A stretch of 64,000 bases of DNA from Diphasiastrum complanatum (GCA_029204225.1 CM055092.1:12588476-12652475), one strand, 5' to 3'; counted from the first letter of the stretch, positions 32,978 to 45,142 are shown. Notes: generated from the sequence alone by a model not told the origin. Program-made: numbers and translations.

Positions 32978-34107
32978 GTGCCAGATTTTAAGTCCGTAAC
33001 TCATCTTCTTAGATTTGTATGTGAAGGAAATAGCGGATTACTTGGATATTGTCAAAGGTTGCGTGGTATTGGAATGCATAGCATATCTTGTCTTAATCAG
33101 CAATTACAATCTGCTAATCAACAATTGCAACGTGCAAATCAACAATTGCATCATTATGTGCAACACACTAGTGCTGAAAACAATGCACTCAAGTATGCTA
33201 CATCAGAGTTGAATGCTGCAGTCACTACTCTTTGGGGATCAAACCAATAAATGTTAGAATCCATGGAAAAGTTGCGATCCGAGAGTTTAAAATTTGTTGT
33301 TGATATTAAAGTTATCAAAAAGGTAATGATGAAAAGTAAAAGAAAGAGAGTACCGATGAAGAATATTGATGACTTATCTATCTTATAAACTGTTAATTTG
33401 ATTTGTATTTGTCATTTAATATATTTGCATTTGATAATATGCATTATCAATTTATTAAACATAATGTGAGTTTTATATGTATGTTGCAGATCATATTTGG
33501 TGGCAAAGAACTATTTAATAGATCGTTCATGCATCAGATCATCTTTAAGTCATGTTTTACCAAGAAAGTCAACAAAGGCAATGATGAAAAATGCTCGATT
33601 TGAAAAAATGAAAAATGAAATTGCAAAGACTGTTTTGAATAACGTTCAAACTTACTTGGATGCAAATGTGATAGTAGGCACATGTGATGTTTGTGGAATT
33701 AGCAGATATGCTTATTCTACTTTTTTCAGAATAGTTAAAGAAGTTTTTTCTCAAGTGATGGTGAAGAAAACTTATCTTCCTCGTCATATCGGGTAAGATT
33801 AGCAAGAAACTATTATAATGACAAAATGTTCAAAGTAGTTGGCCAACCACTTCATATAACTGAATTATACAAATTCAAATATGGTGATCTCAATTACAAC
33901 GATTGCAATAATATTTTCCTTGATATTGAAAATGTTCTAAAATACACTATTCGATTCTATAAACTAGACGAACATCGGGTAAATGGAAAGATCATTATTG
34001 TAATAAAATTGGATGAATCCGAAATCATCAAAGGTCAAAAGTTGGAACAAGTGAGTACTCAACTGATTTTTTGCTCTGTTGACTTTTGGGACTCTTGGTA
34101 CTTATAG
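32978..34107 (+). pseudogene. Unrecognised plus-strand ORF series
   Basis: Frame 32978-33250 has a heptad-like Gln-rich coil (NQQLQSANQQLQRANQQLHH). Frame 33497-33796 contains TVLNNVQTYLDANVIVGTCD, then CGISRYAYSTFFRIVKEVF. Frame 33826-34107 contains YTIRFYKLDEHRVNGKIIIV and KLDESEIIKGQKLE. The last two look like parts of one conserved protein, possibly a DNA-transposon gene, separated by stops. I cannot name the family. Confidence 0.4.
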
Positions 34108-34129
34108 AAGCTTATAAACAACTATTCAT

Positions 34130-36031
34130 TTTATATTTGGTACTTATGAAAAATTGTGTATGATATATTTTTGGTACTTTTGTTACTCTATATTCTTTTC
34201 AAATAACTTTTCTTTTCATTGTTTGGTCCTCATAGAACATTTGGTACTTTTGGTGTGCATAAAGTACTGTTGTTTGTTGCTCTTTCGTGCTTTTGATTGT
34301 TTTGTTGGTTTTTAAATGTTTCTTCAATTTGTTGTTTGCAACATTTTGGTACTTTTCAATGTACTAGCATTTAGTTGTTTTGTGCTTTTAGATATTTTGG
34401 AACTTTTGGTACTTGTGGTATTTCAAGTGTTTTCAAAACTACTATTTTGTACTTTGAGACTTGTGGTAGTTTTTGCTCGACTGATTATTTTATTTGTGGT
34501 ACTTTGGTATTTTAAAAAGCTTATAAACAGCTATTCAACGTGTAATGTGCAGCAACAAGACAATTTTCTGAGACTATATTTTGACATTTTTTGAAACCCT
34601 TGACTACCAAAGTTTGATACTATTGGTACTTGTTGGTACATGTTGGTTTGTTTTTTTGTTGTAAGATTGAAGCCTCAAAATCGTTATCCTGATTACTACT
34701 AATGAAGCAATATTTGGATTGAATGTTTGTAGATGAAAGAAGCATCCTAGTCGTGTGCCGTTCAAACATAGATGTGTGTGACGTTGGTACTCGTTTTGGC
34801 CTCGAGTATCAAATTGATAAGCCTATTTTGCAGAACAATAGAAAGTACCAAAAGGTGACCACCATACCCATGGCAAAAGATCATATACAAGTAGTACCAA
34901 AGTACCAAAGTACCAAATATGTAGAAAGTACAAGAACCTTAATTGGTAGTCTAAAGGATCAAAATTGTTACACGATAGGTTCCAATAGTACCAATCTTTG
35001 GTATTCAGAAGTTTCACGAACACGTAAACATTACAAAAATAGTACAAATTTTGTAAAATTTGTACTAACTAATGCTTAGATTCTACCAAATGGTGTAACA
35101 ACACTAAAATAGTACCAAGAAGACCAAAATGGATTGTATGTGAACTGCGAACACAAAAAAATTCAAAGAAAAAATACCAAATTTGATGGTGTTATGGGTC
35201 AAATAGCGACACAACCAATAGTACCAATTTGGCAGATTTTAAAATAAAATTTAGACACTAAGTATAAAAGAACCTAATTTGGTAGTCAGGAGGATCAAAA
35301 TTGGTACACGATAAGTTCTTGTAGTACCAATCTTTTGTATTCAAGAGTTTTACCAACACAAAAAACTACCAAAATAGTACAAAATTTGTAAAATTACTAC
35401 TCGACTAGTAGAGTAATACTACCAATTGGTGTAACAACACTAAAGCAGTACCAAAAAGATCGAATTGGGTTGTATGCAAACTGCAAATACAGCCAAATTT
35501 AAAAAAAATAGTACCAAATGTTGTAGATTTTAGAATAAAAATGGTACACACTATAATCTCAGTAGACCAATTTGGCAGATTTTAGAATGAAAATGAGACA
35601 CGATGTATTAAAGATCCTATTTTGGTAGTCTGGAGTATCAAAATTGTTACACGATAAGTCCCAATAGTACCAATCTTTGGTATTTGAGAGTTTCACCAAC
35701 ATGACAACACTACCAAAATAGTACAAAAATTGTAAAATTACTAACTAATACTTAAATACTAACAATTTGGTAACAACACTAAAACAGTTCCATATAGGCC
35801 AAAATGAGTACCAACGTCACACACAATCTATGTTTGAACGGTACACGGCTAGGACGTTTCTTTCCTATACACACATTCAATCCAAATATTGCTTCATTAG
35901 TACCAGGAAATGACTTTGAGGCTTCAATCCTACAACGAAGAAACAAACCAACATGTATCAACAAGTACCAATAGTATCAAACTTTGGTAGTCGAGGGTTT
36001 CAAAAAATGTCAAAATGTAGTCTCAGAAAAT
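34130..36031. repeat. GTACC-rich array with long inverted arms
   Basis: Arms 34564-34801 and 35797-36031 are inverted copies of each other (about 236 bp, mostly identical). Between them lie three direct repeats of about 340 bp starting at 34956, 35292 and 35635 (anchor GGATCAAAATTGKTACACGA). The whole stretch from 34130 is saturated with TGGTACTT to the left and AGTACCAAA within. No gene is apparent; frames such as 34723-35079 follow the repeats and are not considered real. Confidence 0.85.
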
Positions 36032-36249
36032 AGGCTTTTCAATGTTGGTACTTATCAATTTTCAATTTAGATAACATGAAAATCAATGAATTTACATTTC
36101 AATAGGCGCAAACACAAATACATCGTACCGTCACTGGATCCCATGTAACTCGAGTGCCTGAACTTGACAATGAAGATGATTTGAACAATTTATTAAATTG
36201 TGTCATTTTACGTCGGTTCTTGCTTTTGTGATAACTTAGGGGCCCAAAA

Positions 36250-36617
36250 AGACAAAGCCCCATGTCTTGGAATTCAAAAGAATGGCATGATGCTATGATC
36301 CTAGAATACAATGCATTGATTGAAAATCATACATGGATCTTGGTAGATCTTCCATCTAACAAGAAGGCAAGCATAAGGCATCACATGCATGATAAAAGCA
36401 TGATGTTTAAGTTCATAAAGAGTCACTTAGGTCAATGATACCAGTTGGAAAAAGTCATTGGGAGAGAGATCACATTGGAGCATATTGGAATATATTCATG
36501 TATTGTCGATCTTCTCACCAAACCATTGATCAAGAATGCTTTCATCAAATTTAGATCTAATCTTGGTTTGATTTTAAGATCTATGTTGAAGTAAGATGGA
36601 TACATTTTAAGGGGGAG
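36250..36617 (+). pseudogene. copia RT start joined to RNase H end (element F)
   Basis: Plus-strand translation gives the N-terminal RT segment NSKEWHDAMILEYNALIENH. It then jumps to the end of RNase H, with EITLEHIGIYSCIVDLLTKP and FRSNLGLILRSM, followed by a PPT AAGGGGGAG. Nearly all of RT and RNase H is missing, so this is an internal deletion derivative. Confidence 0.85.
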
Positions 36618-36880
36618 TGGTTAGAATTGTAAAAAATATCCATCTTGGGTCTTAGTTATTGGGGTACAAGCCTCCATACACTTTCATGTACTGGTAAATA
36701 TGGTAGAGGCCAATTTTGGCTTAGATGATTAAATGCATTCAAGCCTTAGATCAACTCGAGGTAGTATAGATTTGCTACACTTGTCACTTGGCAATAACAA
36801 GATGAAAAATTTGATAGAAATTGGGCCTTAACCAATATGTGCACTCATATTAGGCACAAATGACAAGCCCTAAGGAGGGC
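36618..36880 (+). repeat. 3' LTR start of element F
   Basis: Begins TGGTTAGAATTGT right after the PPT. The body resembles the 54709/57836 LTR family in layout. The end is not defined and 36880 is approximate. Confidence 0.55.
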
Positions 36881-37530
36881 TATTAGAGCGGGAAAGCGGA
36901 GGTTCAGTTGGGCTTCCAAAAATATTGGCACAAAGTTGAGGTGGAACAAAAAAATCCCAATTTCGATCGGTTTGCGCAATGAAGGGAGGCTACTCGGTCA
37001 ATGATTGCCCTATTGGGGCAATCACATCTTGGTTCGGGGGACAAAGCCAATATTCAAGCCCAATTTGTAAGTAATTTTCTTTTTATTTCATTTTAAGTAA
37101 ATTCAGACTGTTTATGTTTTATGTTATTGTTTTATTAACTAATCAATGTTTGTTTTGTGACTTTAGATTTATGATATCGGAAGGGCTTTTACGAAATCCG
37201 AATACGAGATCGGGTATCGACAAGGATACTCGGCTTTGGTGGATCACATGAAAGGAAAAGGGGAATTGCCATTGGTAAGAATTAATTTTTTACTGATTTT
37301 TGTGCTTTAGAATAACTAAATGTAAAAGGTGTTTAATCTAATGCTTGTATTTTTTGAATTTTGTAGAGAGGATCCACATCAAGCGCACCAAGCAGAGAGG
37401 CCGATGATGAAAACCATCCATTAGATCAAGGGGAGGAAGAGGAAGATGAAGATTCAAATTCCATTGAAGATGATTTTCTATTTAGTTTATTATGTAATGT
37501 GATAGATAAATTGGGGTTTTGGTACCCCAT
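36880..37530 (+). pseudogene. Spliced gene fragment of unknown function
   Basis: Three plus-strand exon-like blocks are joined by GT-AG introns with good sites. Exon a (about 36945-37066) reads SMIALLGQSHLGSGDKANIQ, then AQF and GTAAGT. After ...GACTTTAG, exon b (about 37167-37274) reads IYDIGRAFTKSEYEIGYRQG and ends before GTAAGA. After TTTTGTAG, exon c (about 37368-37500) is an acidic tail with GEEEEDEDSNSIEDD. All joins keep phase 0. One in-frame TGA and a frameshift lie in exon a. The family is not recognised; a host gene or the 3' end of a DNA transposon gene are both possible. Confidence 0.5.
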
Positions 37531-40326
37531 TTTTGAATCTATGTACTTTTTTTTTATCATGAATATAAAAGTTTTTTGTAATTTTGTACATGATTGTCTT
37601 TGTATAAATTTTGTATATGATTGTCTTTGATATCAAACAGTTGATGAATCAAACAAACAATGATTTATTTATGAGCATATTAAAACATACCTCATTGTCT
37701 CCCTTGATGATTGTTGATACTTGTGATTGATCTTCTTTTGAGGGCCTATCAACATCAACACCAACACCAACATGAAATAGTTAGTAAGTTAAGTAATGTA
37801 TTAATTAAAAATTTAAAAAACAAATGTATTCTCTATCATACACTCTTTTACATACAATCTAAAAAAACATCAACCCACGTCAGTTACAATACGCACATTA
37901 GTTACAATATGTTTTTAATAATCAATCTAAATCTAACAAATCCAACATATATTGATTTTCAAAACTAAATCTTAAAACAGTTACAATCCATAAGAAAATT
38001 GTAATAACAAATAGAAATGTAACATTCTCTATCATACACTCTTTTACATACAATCTAAAAAAACAACACTCACATTTTAGTCAATCTCTCTCCCTCTATC
38101 TTTCTTTCCTTCTACTTTTCAATCTCATTTACTCTCCACTTCCTCTCATTCATTCTCATGTTCAATCTCTTCACTTTCATCTCTCTCAATCTCCTCATCA
38201 AAAAATCTTGCACTCTCATTCTCTAAACAAAAAAAATGAGAAATGTTTAGCCTCAACGTCGCTTCCACTCTCTTTTTCTCCCCAAAAAAAGTGTACGGGC
38301 CTGTTCTTGTGACTTTTTTTTTTGCAAAAAATTTAAGTGCGTGGCACTGCCATGCGTGATTTCCAATCGTTAATCTCAGTTTTGGAGTACAAACTCTGGT
38401 TTGAAAAGTACCCTAACTAGATTATACTCAACACAAGCTAGTAACATCACCTTCATGTAAAATAATTACATGAACCACTAAGTGAAATATTACCTAACTT
38501 AGGAGATTAAGGTTAAAGAAAAAAATAATAATTACAGTATGAAATTGTCCACAAACTCTGGTACACAATTCATAAAAAGCTTTCAAGTACAACTATCCTT
38601 AGAATCCAATTCTAAGATATGATAATTCATTCAACTTGAATATCTAGGAGAATCATTAAGATATAAAATGATTAAAACTCAACCCTGAGTATTCTAAATA
38701 CTCTTTTGGGTTAAATGCTCCTGTTTCTAGCATCGAATACAAGAAAATAGCACTCATTCATCTTAATAGATTTGTCTATCTCCTATGATATCTGGAGATC
38801 CAAATCAAAAGAAAAACTGTACTCAAGCATCTGTAGACCATAAACTGCAGCAGAACAACATCCACTAGATAAATTGAATTCTCCACAAATAAAATACTTA
38901 TCTTGTGAGAATATATGTGAGATCCATAGGTTCTCAATTAAAATACTGGAGTAAAGAGATTCAAAACATTGATTTGAAATCTTACTCAATTGATAGATTA
39001 AGAATTAATTATCACACTTAAGAATCTTCACAATTCCATATAATCCTCTGACAATAATTAAGTATCTATTTATGATCTGTCAACCATAAATATTTGGATT
39101 CGTATGATTTGTCAATCATAATTTCCATACTTAATCATTTACAGGATACTGGAGTATATGCACAACATAACTAAGAAAAAATAAGAGTCATTCCAAAATC
39201 TTTTCGCTAAGAAAAATACTGGGTTTAGGAATACTCTCCAAGTAGGATTCTTAACTAAAATGTGAGATATTCAAGTTCTATAAACCACTGGTTATTAAAG
39301 ACAGAAAGCATATCCAAAATAATTATGACAATCATCTTCAACTACAAAAACTTTAGATTACCGTCTAGAATCAAATCTAGATACCCAAAGTCCTGCTGAA
39401 TATCAATTCAGTTATTATTCTCGGATTCATTATGATTCATTATCCTATTGAACGCTCTAGGATATAATCACTAATGAGCTGAGTCTATTCCTTACTTAAG
39501 GAGTACTCTTTTCCAAGAATATTGTATATCCAATGCACATAATTTGATGAATCTAATGATTCAGTAATCATGTGTCTTACAAGCAATATAATTCAAAAAC
39601 CATCAATTCCTGGTGAATCCACATCACACTGATCATTTTACCAATTAACTTCATCCGGGAGTAATCAACTACTCAAGTTAATTGCCAATGATTCAGAAAT
39701 CTCAAATGTCTAGGTACAGATCTAAATTATACTAGCATAACACCACATTAAGATCCATATCCAAATCATTCTAAGTTAATCCATAGATCTTCCATACAGA
39801 GATTTGTTAACTCTGCAAGTAAATGTCAAAACAATACTTGATCATATGCTTATGTTCACCGACTAGGTTAAGTGCACCAAATAACCCTAGTAACTAGAAA
39901 TACACAGTAGATTCATACAAGATTAACCGTGCACATATGTGAATAATCTCACTATGACCCAGTACATAAACACATTTTTATCTGGCAGATTCCTCTAGAA
40001 TCCACATATGTTACTCACATATCTCACTGAGATCTTGTAACTCAGCTACAAAAGATTTTCTATTTTTCATGAGTGAATAACATATTCGGAAAGTCTCTTA
40101 AGAAGAATAACATTCACTCTTAGCAGTTTTCCAATCCAACTTCTTCTAATAACATAATTTCTTCCCTCAATCAACCCCTCTCTGGCCCTAGTACTTGTCT
40201 ATTCACACTAGTAATTTATATGACATAACAGTCTTTCAGAAGAATAACTTCATGCTGGAAAGAATCATATAAACCAATCTGATGTCTTATATTCAAAAAT
40301 GTTGATTTTCACACGTGTGGACTGTC
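37531..40326. other. Non-coding DNA, AT-rich
   Basis: No gene. There is a pyrimidine-rich tract at about 38085-38235 and a duplicated phrase ATTCTCTATCATACACTCTTTTACATACAATCT (starts near 37828 and 38021). From 38.4 kb the sequence is a uniform AT-rich stretch that resumes beyond the solo LTR, to 42.93 kb. It may be the interior of one long non-autonomous element. Confidence 0.4.
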
Positions 40327-40331
40327 CACTA

Positions 40332-41322
40332 TGTAAAAATTACAGCAAATAAGGATCCTAAAACACTTGAAATAATGAGGGAAACAATAGATTATGATTT
40401 CATAAGATTAGCACAAGTTGAACCATCAAAATCCATCAAAAATCTATGCTTGAACCTCACTAAATGGCCCAAATCCTTGAAGAAGGCTTCACACATGTGA
40501 AAGTATGGCCTCCCACAGTCTGAGTACTGTACACCAGACCTACATTCAATCCTATAATCATTAGTAATCACAAGTACTCAAACAATTATGAACATAGAGA
40601 GCAATTGCACCATTATGAGAGAAAAAACATGAAATTGCTTGATTGATTTTGGTGAGATATCATCACCTATATATACATGATCCATCACGGTTTTGGGCAG
40701 GTATGAGTAGCCCTAAACCTATCCCTAATGCTAAGTTGAACCATCAAAATCCATCAAAAATCTATGCTTGAACCTCACTAAATGGCCCAAATCCTTGAAG
40801 AAGGCTTCACACGTGTGAAAGTACGGCCTCCCACAGTCTGAGTACTGTACACCAGACCTACATTCAGTCCTATAATCATTAGTAATCACAAGTACTCAAA
40901 CAATTATGAACATAGAGAGCAATTGCACCATTATGAGAGAAAAAACATGAAATTGCTTTGGTGAGATATCATCACCTATATATACATGATCCATCACGGT
41001 TTTGGGCAGGTATGAGTAGCCCTAAACCTATCCCTAATGCTAATTTTGGTGGATCTTTCATCCCTACCAAGTTAGGGTTGGAATCTTGGAAATCCCTCAA
41101 CAATGCAAAAACTACCAAAAATAGCTCCTATTTTTTCTCCCTTGTATCTAAGCATAATTTGGACTCATTCCAAAGGTTCTAACACTTAGGTCTACTTGAG
41201 AACATCCTTATGAATGGAATCCTATGCTATTTGGCACGTGTGACAAGCCACATCATGACCATCTAACTATTTACAAGTCATATGACCAAAACTAGTCAAG
41301 CTAGAATTATGAATTTTTAACA
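40332..41322 (-). repeat. Solo LTR of the element D family (991 bp)
   Basis: On the minus strand it starts TGTTAAAAATTCATAATTC at 41322 and ends TTTTTACA at 40332. It is flanked by a perfect 5-bp target duplication CACTA (40327-40331 and 41323-41327). It matches the 3' LTR at 44466-46250 over its whole length once the nested insertions there are removed. It has gained an internal 318-bp tandem duplication. No PBS or PPT adjoins it, so it is the product of LTR-LTR recombination. Confidence 0.93.
40416..41050. repeat. 318-bp tandem duplication inside the solo LTR
   Basis: The copy starting AGTTGAACCATCAAAATCC at 40416 is repeated from 40734 and runs to about 41050. The second copy lacks GATTGATTTT near 40950. 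The palindrome in copy 2 is TTCACACGTGTGAA (40806-40819); copy 1 has TTCACACATGTGAA. Confidence 0.92.
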
Positions 41323-43007
41323 CACTACATGTACTTGTGATCTCCTAAGGTGTGTAGATGCACCAAGATCAAGACTAGATTGAGATTCAAGATCAATCTT
41401 GAATCCTATGGCAAAAACACACTACTACATGCATTCAATCACTCTCACTCACACGTGTGGGAAGTATTCAAAAAATAATCTAAGTAAAAACAGGCTGCTC
41501 TCCTTGGGTAGAGAGAGAAAATGCATCAAGAGCTCTCGGGTAGAGAGAGAAAGCTATAAATCCAAAAACTCACAAAATCCATGAAATCACCAAATCAATA
41601 AGATCCAAAAGGAGGAGTACAATGATACTAATAGATTCATGAGCTACCACTATGCTTAACTATGATTGGATCACACTTTGCCACCTCTTAATCCTATTGG
41701 ACCATTGATCCATGCACCTCTAAATTCTATTGGACTATATTCAAGCACACCTCAATTTTCTACTGGACCTCACAAGGTTCCACCTCTAAATCCTATTGGA
41801 CCTCTGTAAATAGTGAGATACCACATTAGGATCTAGATTAAACCTCAAAATTTTCCAAAATATCCTAGATTTGATCGAATGGTTTTCCTTTTACCATATC
41901 ATGACTAGGTACTAAAACACACCATTGATCATCAGATCTTTACAGTCCTAGAATTTTTCTTTCAAAATTACTGATGTCCTAAACCATCAATTTTTCCTTC
42001 CAGAAAATCGTTAACCGTCTTATTAGATATTCTAGAAATCCACTGATCATCTAGTTGTCCTATAATCCATATAGTATATTATCTCTTATTCCCAAACACT
42101 AGAGAATCTATTTATTCGGATGACTGGCATGCCAATCAGATGGATACAACAAATCCACACTTGACCCTGTGATCTAAACAGAAGAATTAACATGGTTCAA
42201 CATTACATTATGATCCTTTTGGATTAATGATAGGCTTCAAATCCCCTTGGATCCAAGAGCATTTACTTTAGGGACAAGCTTCTATCAGCTAATAGATCCA
42301 ATGTAATCCATGTACCAAATTCTACTTCTACAATCACAATTGACATCCAAAGCTGTGGACTACTCAATGGTTACAAGATATTAACTACGAATTCAACTGA
42401 ATGAATTTAATCTAAGAAATTTATATTCGGTATTAAGCAATTATTTACTGGGATTACACAAAATCTTAACTGCGAAATACCTTTTCCGGTCACACTTACT
42501 ACCCCTGATGTTCACCCTTCTTCCCTCCTTAGAACTTTCAGTTCTCTGAAAATCTATATTCAGCTAAGGTACTAAGAAGACGTAACGACATTAGTAAATG
42601 TTTTAAAACTAATTACTGTAGGAAAAAAGTCTGAAGCAATTTCATCTCTATCCTATACATGGGTTGAATAACTGATATACCAGCTCTGTGCCATCAACAA
42701 TGTCCCACAGTACTTTGCCTAGAAGTATAATGTTCATCTAGAATTTCCAGCCCCATCGAGTTTGTCAATGAACTGGATGATGGATCCATTCTGGTTGGAC
42801 TAGATCGTTGGCAGAAACACAATTGCCTGAATACTGTTGGCTGCAGGTTTACTAGAAAGACGTCTTCATAGAAACAAGACTGATAATCTGCAGTAGAAAT
42901 GCAGATTACTGAAATGTCTGCTCTGATACCGTGTCGTAAAAGGGTGGTCGTGAGCGCAACAGAGGCTCGGTTGCTCAGAGCGTAGGCGTGTAGGATAATG
43001 TCTTGAT
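41323..43007. other. Non-coding interior with a minus-strand PBS
   Basis: No gene. At 42919-42931 the minus strand reads CGGTATCAGAGCA, a PBS with one change. It is preceded by ...TACGACA, the end of an LTR of which only about 76 bp (42932-43007) remain before copia RT sequence starts. The AT-rich DNA to the left, continuing past the solo LTR to 38.4 kb, would then be the leader or interior of this element, with no coding capacity. Confidence 0.45.
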
Positions 43008-44456
43008 TGAGAATGAAACTTGGTTACTTGTTGATATACCTCAAAGGAATGTAATAGGATGAAAGTGGGTCTTCAAGCTCAAGTTGAATGCAAATGGTAG
43101 TGTTAACAAACATAAAGCAAGATTAGTTGCAAAAGGGTATGCTCAAGAGAAAGGGATAGACTATGAGAAAACTTTTGCACCCATGGCCAAGATGGTTACA
43201 ATAAGGCTAATCATTGCACTTGCATCACATTTTGGATGGATCCTATGTCAAATGGATGTCTCTAATGCCTTCTTGAATGGTTTTTTGGAAGAGGATATTT
43301 ATATGGAGCAGCTAGAAGGGTTCATCAAGCATGGAATGGAGGACAAAGTATGCCATTTCCTAAGAAGCATCTATGGCTTGAAGCAAGTCTCAAGATATTG
43401 GAATTGATTACATTGCTATCTCATTTCACTTTTTTTTGCTCAAAGTGAATATGATCCCACTCTTTACATTAAGTTTTATGATGTTGGTATTGTACTTTTA
43501 CTCATTTATGTAGATGACATCATCATTAGTGGAAATAGTGTTGATGGTATTTAAAAAATCAAGCTAGATCTATCTTTAGAGTTCAAGATGGTAGATCTAG
43601 GGTGTTTTCACTTCATCTTAGGCATATAAGTGCTTAGAGGATCTGATTTTATCTTTATAAGTCAAGTAAACTATGCTCAAAGTCTTTTGAAGAAGTTTAA
43701 GATGGAAGAGTGCAAAAGTGTACAAGATGTAAAAGTGCCAAATGAAGATGATAAAAGATCCTTCACGGACATCACTTTGTTTAGGCAACTTATATGCTCC
43801 TTAATGTGGATCAATATAACTAGATCAGATCTTAGCTTTATTGTATGTAGGTTGAGCCAATCCATGCAAAAACCATTGAATATCCATTGGAAAAAGGCTA
43901 AGAGGACTCTAAGGTACATCTTGGGTACATTGAATTTTGGGATTCTATATGGAGAAGATGTGATTAACCTTCATAAATTTAGTAATTCAGATTTTGCAGA
44001 GGACAAGAGGTATAGGAAATCAACAAGTGCCTATTTAACTTTCATAGGAGAAGGTGTGGTTTCATGGCTTTTCAAAAAGCAAGAAACTATATCTCTATCT
44101 TCAACCGAGGGCCTGGCTGAGTACAACCACTACAAAGGAGGTATTTTAGATCAAGAGATTATTGGTGGAGCTAAAGATCATGGATTCATAGGAGGCACCA
44201 ATCATCTACAATGACAATATATCAGCCCAACACCTTGCATCTAACCCAATCTTCCATGCAAGACCTAAGCACATTGAGATATGCCATCACTTTGTGAGAG
44301 AAATAGTGCAAGCCAAGGAGATTGCTTTGGAGCATGTTCCAAGAAATGAATGTGTAGCTGATCTACTTACTAAACACTTTAAAAGACACCTTTTATGAAG
44401 TTCAGATCATCACTTGGAGTGATTAGTAAAGCAATGATTGAACCAAGCTAGATAGT
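43008..44456 (+). pseudogene. copia RT-RNase H remnant (element D)
   Basis: RT begins abruptly at about 43008 (NETWLLVDIPQ). It then reads GSVNKHKARLVAKGYAQEKG, MDVSNAFLNGFLEEDIYMEQ and YGLKQVSRYW with a stop. Then come YVDDIIISG, the intact active site, and the RNase H region (SNSDFAEDKRYRKST, SLSSTEGLAEY, YNDNISAQHLASNPIFHARP, ADLLTKHF). It ends in a PPT GATAGTGAGGAGGAG. At least five stops or frameshifts occur. Gag to integrase are missing. Confidence 0.9.
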
Positions 44457-44571
44457 GAGGAGGAGTGTTAAAAATTCACAATTCTAGCTTGACTAGTTTT
44501 GGTCATATGACTTCTATATAGTTAGATGGTCAGGATGTAGCTTGCCACACGTGCCAAATAGCATAGGATTC

Positions 44572-44714
44572 TATTAGAAATCCATAAATCATAATATGGA
44601 TGGATAGACTAGGATTCATATCAGGACCTCCCTCATACCGGATGGAATGCTCTACCACTGAGCTATCTACCCTGTTTGATAGTTCTCTCTAGAGTGTGGA
44701 TTGATATTCCAACA
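44572..44714 (-). repeat. Extra TRIM LTR copy
   Basis: A 143-bp copy of the TRIM LTR directly after the left GATTC. It is followed by about 46 bp of TRIM interior and then a second copy of element D's PPT and LTR start. It arose by a duplication of about 317 bp that spans the host LTR start and the TRIM LTR. Its outer end reads TATTAG instead of TGTTAG. Confidence 0.85.
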
Positions 44715-44920
44715 CCCCCCCTCAAGACACACTTGGTTGGGGTCCTAGCTGTCACCTATCCAAGTTAGATAGTGAGGAGGAGTGTTAAAAATCACAATTC
44801 TAGCTTGACTAGTTTTGGTTATATGACTTGTATATAGTTAGATGGTAAGGATGTGGCTTGTCACACGTGCCAAATAGCATATGATTTTGTTCGAAATCCA
44901 TAAATCAAAATTATATGGAT

Positions 44921-44992
44921 GGACAGACTAGGATTCAAACCCAGGACCTCCCTCATATCGGATGAGATGCTCTACCACTGAGCTATCTGCCC
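44921..44992 (-). other. tRNA-like sequence inside TRIM LTR
   Basis: A 72-nt sequence on the minus strand folds as a tRNA. It has a 7-bp acceptor (GGGCAGA with TCTGTCC), D arm GCTC-AGTGGTA-GAGC, a 5-bp anticodon stem TCTCA/TGAGG with loop TCCGATA, a 6-nt variable region, and T arm CTGGG-TTTGAAT-CCTAG. A box (TAGCTCAGTGGTAGAGC) and B box (GGTTTGAATCC) of the pol III promoter are present. The loop lacks U33, so it is not a normal decoding tRNA. Related copies lie at 44602-44672 and 45173-45246 (B box disturbed by a 2-nt insertion). Confidence 0.88.
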
Positions 44993-45129
44993 TGTTTTAT
45001 AGTTCTCTCTAGAGTGTGGATTGATATTCCAACACCCCCCCAAGCCACACTTGGTTGGGGTCCTAGCTGTCACCTGCCCCACAACCACCTAACCATGGCT
45101 TTGGCACCATGAACTGTTAGGTCTAACTT

Positions 45130-45142
45130 GGCTCTGATATCA
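45130..45142 (-). other. TRIM primer-binding site
   Basis: TGATATCAGAGCC on the minus strand directly after the TRIM LTR end. It differs by one base from the common TGGTATCAGAGCC complementary to initiator tRNA-Met. Confidence 0.85.

Noticed and set aside
34723-35079. 118-codon plus-strand ORF
   Set aside because: It runs from an inverted arm into the tandem repeat array; related frames in the sister repeats are broken, so it is not a gene.
44921-44992. A genuine functional tRNA gene
   Set aside because: It occurs three times at the same place in TRIM LTRs, lacks U33 in the anticodon loop and one copy has a disrupted B box. It is a mobile-element component, not a host tRNA gene.
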